Of a stretch of 64,000 bases of DNA, positions 38,708 through 46,004 are shown piece by piece. Made by a program: the position numbers and the translations under genes. The DNA is taken from contig CAVZCU010000013.1 in NCBI GenBank assembly GCA_963773845.1, positions 434,001 to 498,000 of the forward strand, given 5' to 3'. The notes under the pieces are model-generated. The model was given only the letters and a program-made list of their open reading frames with translations, had not been told where the DNA came from and did no database searches. This stretch comes from SIAJ01 sp963773845 (GTDB lineage Bacteria > Planctomycetota > Planctomycetia > Gemmatales > Gemmataceae). Positions within the stretch are counted from its first letter, which is position 1. The number at the start of each line of letters is the position of its first letter.

Positions 38708-39424
38708 TTACTTTTTGCTCTGTTTCAACAGCCAAGTATAAAGCTCATCCGTCGCATACGCCTTGGTCCACGAATTGTGACCGACCCCCGGATATTCGGT
38801 GTATTTGGGATGGCCGCCGGCTTTCTTGATTGCGGCGATCATGTCGCGGCTGCCGGTGACTTTGACTGCCGGGTCCGCATCGCCATGGAATGCCCAGCAT
38901 GGCAGGTCCTTGATCTTCTCCGCCTGCTTGGGGTCGCCACGACCGCAAATCGGTACAATCGCCGCCCACTTGTCTGGCATGGTGACTGCCAGGCTCCACG
39001 TGCCATACCCGCCCATTGACAGGCCGGTCAAGTAAACTCGCTTGGGATCGACCGAATAGTTTTTCTCGACATCTTCGAGAATCCCAAGGGCCATCTTTGC
39101 GGACTTGCCGCCGGCCTGCCAGCCGCGGACCGGGGCTTGCGGAATGATGGTGATGAATGGGAACGTCTTCTCTCGCTTCTTGATAGCGGGCCCGATTCCA
39201 ACCTCGACCGGCATCTTCTGTCCGCCCTTGGTTTCTCCGGAGCCATGTAAGAACAGGATCGTCGGCGTCGGCGTGCCCTTCTTGTAGTCGTGCGGAACGA
39301 ACAGCACGTACTCGTAGTCCATTCCGGCGGAGTCCTTGAACGATTTGTCCAGGAAGCCAGTTTCGGCCGCGTTGGCCGTCACCGCGACGGCCAGACCTGC
39401 AACGAGTGATTGGAGAGTGCGCAT
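38708..39424 (-). CDS. Secreted esterase/dienelactone hydrolase-like alpha/beta-hydrolase
   Basis: The ATG at 39424 gives 238 residues with a signal peptide (RTLQSLVAGLAVAVTANA). Motifs: LFLHGSGETKGG (oxyanion-hole HG), nucleophile elbow YLTGLSMGGYGTWSL (GLSMGG), CWAFHGDADPAV (Asp region) and YPGVGHNSW (catalytic His). This is the short PHB-depolymerase/phospholipase-like group of secreted planctomycete hydrolases. Complete, of normal length. Longer upstream start codons are unlikely because the signal peptide begins at 39424. Substrate unknown. Confidence 0.85.
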   Translation of the reverse strand: MRTLQSLVAGLAVAVTANAAETGFLDKSFKDSAGMDYEYVLFVPHDYKKGTPTPTILFLHGSGETKGGQKMPVEVGIGPAIKKREKTFPFITIIPQAPVRGWQAGGKSAKMALGILEDVEKNYSVDPKRVYLTGLSMGGYGTWSLAVTMPDKWAAIVPICGRGDPKQAEKIKDLPCWAFHGDADPAVKVTGSRDMIAAIKKAGGHPKYTEYPGVGHNSWTKAYATDELYTWLLKQSKK

Positions 39425-39580
39425 GATGGTCATCAAGAGAATGGGACGGTGTGCGAACAAACTATCAGAACGGACGTGGATTCGCCACCAGTATTCAAAG
39501 TTCCCACGGGTTCCCAATCTTGCCGGAAGTTGGACCGGTTTAACTTGAAACTGGAAACTGGAAACCGGAAACTGTTAGAC

Positions 39581-40636
39581 ATGAGCAAAGCGCCCCCGCC
39601 CGAAACTATTGGCGAAGCACCCACACTGGCCACGTCCGCTCGTTGGATCGTGATCCTCGTCGGGGCGTTCTTCCTGCTCCGCGAGTTGGGGCCGATCCTG
39701 AAGCCGCTTTTTGTTGCCGTGCTGCTGGGCTATGTGATTCTTCCGATTCATCTGCACGTCAAGAAACGTGTGCCCGGCCGACTGTCGCTCGCAGCTTCGG
39801 CGATCTTGTCACTGATTCTGATCCTGGCATTAACCATCGGTGTGCAAGCAACAATCCGCACGCTTGCGGCCGAGGCGCCGAATCTCAATGCCAAGGCGAT
39901 TGAGATGAAGCACGAGTTCCTCCATTACGCCGATGTGCATTTTCCGCGCACTTCCGATGCGATCAATCAGGTCGCGTTTCCGGAGGGCGAGTTGACGGTC
40001 CGCGAGTGGACTTCGTGGCTCGTGAATGTCACTGCCAGTACGCTCTCGACTGCCGCCGTCGTGGCACTCTACCTGATGTTCCTGCTCCTCGAGGCGGGGC
40101 GGTTTCCGGCACGTGTGCAAAGGGCGTTCTCCGAAAAACGTGCCGAGCGGATCATGCATACGATTGCCGGGATCAATCAGGGTATTGCTCACTATTTGAC
40201 CGCCAAAGTGAAGGCGAGTTTCATCCTGGCGGTCCCGGTCTTTATCCTTTTGTTTGTCTTCAACACGCCATTCGCGCTCATCTGGGCCGTGTTGGTCTTT
40301 TTCTGCAACTTCGTTCCTTACATTGGCTCGCTGGTCGGCTACTCGGTGCCAGCCCTTTTCGTCCTCGTGCAATTTGGCTTCGGCTGGGAATTCATCACGA
40401 TCGCGATCCTGATGTTGGCAGTGCACCTGGTGACCGCAACTGTGATCGAGCCGGCCGTGATTGGCAAGGCCGTTGGGCTAAGCCCCGTGGTGATTCTGTT
40501 CGCTCTCGCGTTCTGGGGCTCGCTATGGGGATTGACCGGAATGCTCCTGGCCGTGCCTTTGACCGTGATCCTGAAAATCATCGCCGAGCATTTGGACGCG
40601 ACCGAGCCCCTCGCGAAACTGGTCGCAGCGGAGTAG
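39581..40636 (+). CDS. AI-2E/PerM-family membrane permease
   Basis: 351 residues from the ATG at 39581 (SKAPPPETIGEAP). About eight membrane segments: two N-terminal helices (LVGAFFLLRELGPIL; LFVAVLLGYVILPIH), a further pair after residue 70, and a C-terminal set (ILAVPVFILLFVF, LIWAVLVFFCNFVPYIGSLVG, PVVILFALAFWGSLWG). The motif NFVPYIGSLVG and the VTATVIEPAVIGKAVGLSP segment are the family signature. Members are proposed exporters of small signals or ions; substrate unknown. Flanked on both sides by GTTTCAA/CTTGGAA-type repeats. Divergent from the esterase gene (39424). Confidence 0.85.
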   Translation: MSKAPPPETIGEAPTLATSARWIVILVGAFFLLRELGPILKPLFVAVLLGYVILPIHLHVKKRVPGRLSLAASAILSLILILALTIGVQATIRTLAAEAPNLNAKAIEMKHEFLHYADVHFPRTSDAINQVAFPEGELTVREWTSWLVNVTASTLSTAAVVALYLMFLLLEAGRFPARVQRAFSEKRAERIMHTIAGINQGIAHYLTAKVKASFILAVPVFILLFVFNTPFALIWAVLVFFCNFVPYIGSLVGYSVPALFVLVQFGFGWEFITIAILMLAVHLVTATVIEPAVIGKAVGLSPVVILFALAFWGSLWGLTGMLLAVPLTVILKIIAEHLDATEPLAKLVAAE

Positions 40637-40640
40637 TTGA

Positions 40641-40719
40641 GTTTCAAGTTTCAAGTTTCAAGTTTCAAAATCCAAGCCAGACTTCAAACAACTTGGAACT
40701 TGAAACTTGGAACTTGGAA
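40641..40719. repeat. Tandem GTTTCAA repeat facing an inverted set
   Basis: GTTTCAA repeated four times at 40641-40668, then a mirrored tract of CTTGGAAC units at about 40690-40719, forming an imperfect hairpin. A related tract (CTTGAAACTGGAAACTGG) lies before the same permease gene at about 39543-39573. Confidence 0.7.
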
Positions 40720-40725
40720 CTGCTG

Positions 40726-41880
40726 CTATCGGGTCGGCGATTGCTCGTAGCGAAGATTCAGGTAGATGAAGACGTTGGCGACGGACAGCAGAGCTAGCAA
40801 CGGGGCCGCGGTCAATCCGTGAATCGCGGCCTTGACTCCGCCTTCCACCCAATTCTCACCCATTCCGATGGATGCCGGCCATTCGGGGAAGAGGGCGACA
40901 CCGCCGTGAAGTGCCAGGTTTACGGCCAGCACCAGCGGCAGTGAAATGGCCAGACCCAGAAAAATGGTGAGTCCTTCGTATACGACGATTCGTCCGAAAT
41001 GCTCGCTCATCAAGTGTCGCCATTCGCGGATGCCGGCCAGCCACGACGATTCTTCCACGACAATGGCGGGCGCCATCAGCCAGCATAAGCCGACTACAAT
41101 CCAGACCACGATCGACATGAGCAAGACGATCGTCAGGATCGGCGTGAACAGCCATTCGCGTGCGCGATCGCTCAATCCCGCATTCGTCAGCCAGCCTTCC
41201 GCCCAGTTCGGAACATGCTGAAGGAGAAAGAGCAGACCGAGTCCGCCGCCGGCAACGATGGCGTTCGCGATCACAACGGGAATCGCGTAACTGAAAAATG
41301 GCCCGGACGCTTCCGACCACTTGGCCGGGCGCATGGTCGAAAGCTCCAGGTGGGTCAGTTTTGCGAGCAGTGCATTCAGCAGCGAAAGGACGATTACCGC
41401 AAATGCGGAACCCGCGACCACGGGCAGCCAAGGGACGTCGGTCGGCTCAAATACCGTGTGGTGAATAACCCGAGCCGCGAAGAAACCCAGAAACACCAGG
41501 ATCGACGCGACAAAGGCCGGCACGATCTTGGAACGCGTCAGCGTACTGTCGAGAGCGCCGATCAATTCGTCGATGAGTCCCCGAATGCCAACGGTTTGCA
41601 AGCGCATCGGGTCGAGCCGGGCGGCGACACCGGAACGGGAAGTCGGGGCGGCGCCGGACGACGATGGACTCGGCGGCTGTCCGCCGGGGCGAGCGCCCAG
41701 GTCGGCAAATTCCGCGGCCCAGATCAGGTTGACCCACTCCTCGGACGAATCCCGGCGGACCATGCTGTTGAGAGGAATATGCCCGGCCTCGATATGATGC
41801 CGAACCGACGTGGTGCTCTTCGCCTTGATCGTCCGCCCGTCCGGCAGACGCACATACCAGGGGTCGTAGTGCTCTTTCAT
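40726..41880 (-). CDS. Membrane protein with N-terminal GYF-like domain
   Basis: 384 residues from the ATG at 41880. The first 60 residues (DPWYVRLPDGRTIKAKSTTSVRHHIEAGHI) look like a GYF-2/BON-like ligand-binding domain, ending EEWVNLIWAAEF. A Pro/Ser-rich linker follows, then five to six membrane helices (IVPAFVASILVFLGFFAARV, FAVIVLSLLNALLAKL, VVIANAIVAGGGLGLLFLL, IVLLMSIVVWIVVGLCWLMAPAI, GLTIFLGLAISLPLVLAVNL). Architectures of this kind occur in planctomycetes; the function is not known. It is preceded by several other minus-strand envelope genes with larger spacers, so operon membership is uncertain. Confidence 0.7.
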   Translation of the reverse strand: MKEHYDPWYVRLPDGRTIKAKSTTSVRHHIEAGHIPLNSMVRRDSSEEWVNLIWAAEFADLGARPGGQPPSPSSSGAAPTSRSGVAARLDPMRLQTVGIRGLIDELIGALDSTLTRSKIVPAFVASILVFLGFFAARVIHHTVFEPTDVPWLPVVAGSAFAVIVLSLLNALLAKLTHLELSTMRPAKWSEASGPFFSYAIPVVIANAIVAGGGLGLLFLLQHVPNWAEGWLTNAGLSDRAREWLFTPILTIVLLMSIVVWIVVGLCWLMAPAIVVEESSWLAGIREWRHLMSEHFGRIVVYEGLTIFLGLAISLPLVLAVNLALHGGVALFPEWPASIGMGENWVEGGVKAAIHGLTAAPLLALLSVANVFIYLNLRYEQSPTR

Positions 41881-42085
41881 CGTTCGGCCCCCGGGCATGG
41901 AAAGCGAGTTATTCCTTTCCTAACGGTAATCCCTCAATGGGAGCAGGGCCAATCCTTCCAAAGATCGGTCGCGGCTGAATGCCCGGCATAGATCATACAA
42001 CACGCAGAGTCGCCCCAAAACTAAACGAGTCCGGCCGGAAGCGGCTTCCTGCCGGACCCACTCCGCCTTGCGAAACGCCGGCGGT

Positions 42086-42766
42086 TCAATAGTCGTCGTC
42101 ATCGCGATAGCGGCGGCGCGATCGCCGCCGCCGGCGCTTTTGTGCGTTCTGCTGCTTCACGAGCGTGACGATCACGGCAGCCATGCCAATTCCCAAGAGC
42201 AACAAAGCCCCAAGTGTGATGAGAATCACTTTGACCGTCATGAAGCTGCGCGACGAATCGTTGGACTTGTTCGCGGACGGCGGCACGTAAACGCCGTCAT
42301 TGAACGCGGGCGCTTGCGGCCGAGCGATGCCCGGGTCGGGAACGTTAACCGCCGGTGGGGTGAACGGGTCGATTCCGCCAGGGCCGTCGGTGAACCGCGC
42401 CCCGCAAAAGGGACATGTCGCCATGACGGGCTTCGTCGGCCCAGTCCCCAGAAGCGCTCGGCATCGCGAACAACGCCATTCGAATTGTGGCCCGATCGGC
42501 GCTCCACCGACGCCTGGTCCGCCCACTCCCGGACCGGGAATGCTCGGCTGAGCCGGCAAATGCGGCCGTGGGATTTCGGGTGGCTTGGGCATTGACGGGA
42601 ATTGCGGGCGCTGAAATCCCGGACCGCCCGGCATCGGCACGATGGGCGGTCGAAACGGCGGCCCGCCGGGACGTACTTGCGAATGGCCCGGTTGAATCGT
42701 GACCAAAAGGGCCAGCAAAGCCGCAATAGCGACGAGCCCGGCCCGAATGCGATAAGTGCGTGTCAT
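42086..42766 (-). CDS. Secreted proline-rich zinc-ribbon membrane protein
   Basis: From the ATG at 42766 there are 226 residues. A signal or anchor (RAGLVAIAALLALLVTIQ) is followed by a Pro/Gly-rich stretch (about 35-95), then a zinc-ribbon pattern WRCSRCRALLG ... ATCPFCGARF (two CxxC). A second membrane helix (VILITLGALLLLGIGMAAVIVTLV) and a strongly basic tail (RRRRRRSRRRYRDDDD) follow. The family is planctomycete-specific in appearance. Its role is not known; topology suggests an envelope protein with a cytoplasmic basic tail. Confidence 0.65.
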   Translation of the reverse strand: MTRTYRIRAGLVAIAALLALLVTIQPGHSQVRPGGPPFRPPIVPMPGGPGFQRPQFPSMPKPPEIPRPHLPAQPSIPGPGVGGPGVGGAPIGPQFEWRCSRCRALLGTGPTKPVMATCPFCGARFTDGPGGIDPFTPPAVNVPDPGIARPQAPAFNDGVYVPPSANKSNDSSRSFMTVKVILITLGALLLLGIGMAAVIVTLVKQQNAQKRRRRRSRRRYRDDDDY

Positions 42767-42870
42767 TGGCGAGTCTCCAAAATGGAGATCGAAATCAACC
42801 ATTAGATTACCCGACTCGCCAAGGGTTCGTCAAACGCGGACCTTACAAAATTGAGAGCCGCGACGAAGGG

Positions 42871-43419
42871 TCAGCCCGCGAGAGTGCGGTCGTCGCTGGA
42901 AGAGAAGTTCGAGTGGATGGAAGGGCCAGCACCGGTCGGTTGCCCGGAAAACATCACAAACCGGAGATGACGTTCCGACAAACCAATCTCGTCGCCGTCC
43001 CGGATCCGTGTCGGTCCCGCAATCTTCTGACCATTGACCGTGGTTCCGTTCTTTGACGCCACATCATGGAGTTCGATGGTCAGGTCGCTATGAACCACAA
43101 TCGCACAATGTCGGCGCGACACAGTCGCATCGTCGATCACCACATCGTTGTCGGGAAGACGGCCGATGCTGTTGAGGCCAACCTTGAGCGGAACTTGCTT
43201 GCCGCGATCCAAGAGCCAGCACTGCGTGCCAGCCTGTTTGACCGGAACATCAATAGGAGCAAGAGTTTTGAGTTCGCGAGCTTCGGAGCCGAGTGAAAGG
43301 CGGATTTCGCCGGCAAGAGTGTGACCTCCGGCCGCATGTTCCACGCGACCGCGAGCGGCACGAAATGCGTCGCGGCGTGGATTGCCTTCGAGGTGGACGC
43401 TCAGCAGCCGTGGGTCCAC
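42871..43419 (-). CDS. FHA-domain protein
   Basis: 182 residues. An FHA phosphothreonine-binding domain spans about 72-155: VGLNSIGRLPDNDVVIDDATVSRRHCAI (the GR...SRRH signature), then DVASKNGTTVNGQKI. The N-terminal 70 residues have no clear match. FHA proteins read Ser/Thr kinase signals, which fits the presence of a Hanks kinase at 46005. An upstream start cannot be excluded, as no strong ribosome site was found. Confidence 0.8.
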   Translation of the reverse strand: MDPRLLSVHLEGNPRRDAFRAARGRVEHAAGGHTLAGEIRLSLGSEARELKTLAPIDVPVKQAGTQCWLLDRGKQVPLKVGLNSIGRLPDNDVVIDDATVSRRHCAIVVHSDLTIELHDVASKNGTTVNGQKIAGPTRIRDGDEIGLSERHLRFVMFSGQPTGAGPSIHSNFSSSDDRTLAG

Positions 43420-43793
43420 GGTGAGCTTCCTTTCCGGATTTGCCTTAAACCGCCTCTACCTAAATCCTTACCCTGCCGGTAATAATTGTCAAGAGCTTAA
43501 TAAAGTTCTGGCGACAGTCAAGATGTTTCCTTTGAGATTTATCGGTCCTTAGCCAGCGCCACGGCCAGACGACTCTTTCGAATTGTTCATACCGGACGAA
43601 ATTCGTTTCGACGAGCATGGAATGTGCAACCATCGTGCCAGCTGAGTAGTGTCTCGGAATTCACGATTCTGAGCGCAGGACAGAGTAGCCCGTTTCGATC
43701 TACGAACCAAAAACGCGACTCCAATGTCAAGGTTGCGGAAGTCTGCTTGCGAAGCGAGCGTGGGAGGGGATATTCGGCGGCGGAGCGTCGGTT
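43420..43793. other. Intergenic gap with nothing recognised
   Basis: Between the FHA gene and the gene at 43794. No repeat, hairpin or short gene of note is visible; short frames on both strands lack protein-like sequence. Less GC-rich than neighbouring coding regions. Confidence 0.5.
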
Positions 43794-44195
43794 ATGTTGA
43801 TTCGCTTCTGTGTGCTCAAACCCGATTCTCAATCGCATTCTCCGCAGGGGGTCTTTCAAGCTGCATTCGCACTGCGCGATCTCGGAGAATTGGAACCGTA
43901 CGAAGAAGAGTGGCTCGAACGCGACTTGGCTTGGCTCCGTATGCACCTGCCATCACCCGATTGCTTGCGGGAAGATGGAAATCATCGGGCCATCTGCTGG
44001 TTCAAACCCTGTGCCAAGAATGCCATCGACCGAGTTCGCGGCATCGTAGCCATGCTGGAGAGCCGCGGGATCGTGGTGCGAATGCTAACCACCGCGGACC
44101 CAGGCGCCGTTGTTTACGAAGATCGATGGCAGGTCGCTGCCAAGCCGCGCCGCGTTCGGGCGAGACGCAGACGCGGAATGATTGCGACAATGTAG
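43794..44195 (+). CDS. Conserved hypothetical protein of a planctomycete family
   Basis: 133 residues beginning LIRFCVLKPDSQSHSPQGVFQAAFAL, with GELEPYEEEWLERDLAWLR, AICWFKPCAKNAIDRVRGI and a C-terminal basic tail (RRVRARRRRG). I recall this opening (L-I-R-F...KP...GVFQA) and the ISWFK/AICWFK motif from small planctomycete proteins of unknown function. No ribosome site or operon partner is clear. It probably is a real gene because the middle motifs are conserved-looking and the composition matches neighbours. Confidence 0.6.
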   Translation: MLIRFCVLKPDSQSHSPQGVFQAAFALRDLGELEPYEEEWLERDLAWLRMHLPSPDCLREDGNHRAICWFKPCAKNAIDRVRGIVAMLESRGIVVRMLTTADPGAVVYEDRWQVAAKPRRVRARRRRGMIATM

Positions 44196-44229
44196 CTCTG
44201 AGTTTGTCGTCGTGACCGGGAATCACTTC

Positions 44230-44946
44230 TTATGGCGGTGAGTCGTCGCAAACGGGTTCGCATTTACCGTCGCTCGCCAGATACTTGGCTAGGAATTGGT
44301 CCACCGACTCGGCTTTGAGCCATTTGGCTGCGTAGACAACTCGTCCATTGGGATCAACGACGAGGCCGGGGTGGTACATCCACGCACGCAGGTAACAGCG
44401 CTCGCGCATATTCTCACTCTCGACGTCCTCAATGAGGATGTCGCGCTGGACCGCAAGGGTATCGCGGAGAATTTTCGCGGCAGCAAGTCGATCGGCTTTG
44501 GTGGGCGTGAGTGTAAAGGATTTGCGGTCCCCTTCGTACCCGCCGGGAAGATAGGCGATGCCCGGGTGTGCTTCGTTGCCGTACACGAGGAGGAACTTCA
44601 CTTTGCCCCGATATTTTGCCGCCAACCCATCCATCATGCCGATCTGACTCGTGCAGTACTTGCAAGTGAAACTGCCGAATTCAATCACCGTCGGAATGGG
44701 ATTGCGCAAAGCATTCGGCGGCGCCGCGCTGCCGTTGAGATCGTGAAGCGTGCAATCCGGCACGACTTTGTCGAGCGCCACGCCCGCGGATTCGGAATAA
44801 TCTGGCGGCAGGGGAGGTCCATCCGGAGCAAGTGGTTCCGCCACACCGATTCCGAGGGATTCCGAGTCGACGGCGAATGCAACAATCCACGCTGTCACAA
44901 CCGAGCCGATCAGCACGGCCAAAAGAATCTTGATTCGCTTGCTCAA
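44230..44946 (-). CDS. Iodothyronine deiodinase-like/thioredoxin-fold protein
   Basis: 238 residues. An N-terminal helix anchors it (IKILLAVLIGSVVTAWIVAFA), then a thioredoxin-fold domain: VIEFGSFTCKYCTSQIGMMDGL with a CxxC redox pair, KYRGKVKFLLVYGNEAHPG and LVVDPNGRVVYAAKWL. The Val-Tyr-x-x-Glu-Ala-His-Pro segment is the deiodinase-family signature, but the position of selenocysteine in vertebrate deiodinases is Cys here. It is probably a membrane-tethered thiol-disulfide enzyme. C-terminal Cys in GKCEPVCDDSPP may add a second redox pair. Confidence 0.7.
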   Translation of the reverse strand: MSKRIKILLAVLIGSVVTAWIVAFAVDSESLGIGVAEPLAPDGPPLPPDYSESAGVALDKVVPDCTLHDLNGSAAPPNALRNPIPTVIEFGSFTCKYCTSQIGMMDGLAAKYRGKVKFLLVYGNEAHPGIAYLPGGYEGDRKSFTLTPTKADRLAAAKILRDTLAVQRDILIEDVESENMRERCYLRAWMYHPGLVVDPNGRVVYAAKWLKAESVDQFLAKYLASDGKCEPVCDDSPP

Positions 44947-45181
44947 GAAAGTGCTTCTCGTTGGGACGCGGGCAATGACCTTCCTCGCGGAAAGGCTCCT
45001 CGCTTCGGCCGATCCGCGCCCGCAAGCGATGAGGATTGAGAAGCTATCGCATCGATCATGAGATGCCGATGAACTTGGGCCGGTCGGCGCAATTTCGTCG
45101 AACTACTGAGCCTTTACAATTCGCTTGATCGGCAGTTGCTAGCGAAAAGCTCTTCGGGCGAGCCGAAGGATTGGCAGTCGC

Positions 45182-45877
45182 CTATGGCAATCGCACATCT
45201 GGCAGAAAACTCGCCAGCATGACGCCGTGACCTTCGGCAACGTGGATCTCGTCGTTGGGTTCCAGAACGATGTTCGTCCGCTGGTCGCCGTGGCGAATGG
45301 CGGTCAGATCGACGGGGAAGATCTCGCTCGGCTTACCTCGCGCAACATTTCGGCGAACCACAAAGATCTTTGTCGGATCGGCATCGGGCGGAAGTCCGCC
45401 CGCCCGGTGCAGCAGCTCCGCGACGTGTTCGCGACCCGTGTAATGAACGGCTCGCGGGCGACTGATGCCGGGACCGAGAATGTGAATATTCCGGCTACAG
45501 GCAATGGCCACCTGGCAATGAACATCTTCGACCGCCACATGTGCGGCCACGGCAATCCGCTGACGCACGTCGGCGACCGTGCAGCCTTCCGCGAACACCT
45601 CTCCATAAGTCCCGAGGTCAATCCGGCCGTCTGGATTCACTTGGGCGCGAGCTGGGAAATCGGGGCAATGTTCGACATGGATTTCGAGAATGTCGGGGAA
45701 TACGACTGCGTAGTCGGCGGCAATCGGGGCAACTGGTTCGGCCGGAGTTTTTCGGGCGGTGGACGACGTCGCTTCGTGTCGCGGCGTGCAACAGCCGGCG
45801 GTAAGGAGCACAAGGCAGACAAGCCCGGTCAAAGGCGGGATTAGCATGCCTTTCGTGGCTCGGGGAACCAAGCGCAT
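45182..45877 (-). CDS. Polysaccharide export lipoprotein (Wza/poly-export family)
   Basis: From the ATG at 45877 (or 45847, nearer the lipobox) it has about 231 residues. The lipoprotein signal LVCLVLLTAGCCTP has the LTAGC lipobox, so it is exported and lipidated. The poly-export domain (DYAVVFPDILEIHVE, QVNPDGRIDLGTYGEVFAEG, VADVRQRI) is followed by an SLBB-like segment (NIHILGPGISRPRAVHYTG, AELLHRAGGLPPDAD). It is normal for an outer-membrane exopolysaccharide channel subunit. No other polysaccharide gene is near. It is divergent from the kinase gene. Confidence 0.8.
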   Translation of the reverse strand: MRLVPRATKGMLIPPLTGLVCLVLLTAGCCTPRHEATSSTARKTPAEPVAPIAADYAVVFPDILEIHVEHCPDFPARAQVNPDGRIDLGTYGEVFAEGCTVADVRQRIAVAAHVAVEDVHCQVAIACSRNIHILGPGISRPRAVHYTGREHVAELLHRAGGLPPDADPTKIFVVRRNVARGKPSEIFPVDLTAIRHGDQRTNIVLEPNDEIHVAEGHGVMLASFLPDVRLP

Positions 45878-46004
45878 TACCTCAAGGATCGGCGATGGAC
45901 AATAGCCCGCTTTACACAGAATCGGTCCGGGCGAATTCTCTCCGGAATCCTGACAGGCCGGCGACAGTGAGGGTATTAAGTAGGTAACTCGCCCGGAGAC
46001 CGCC

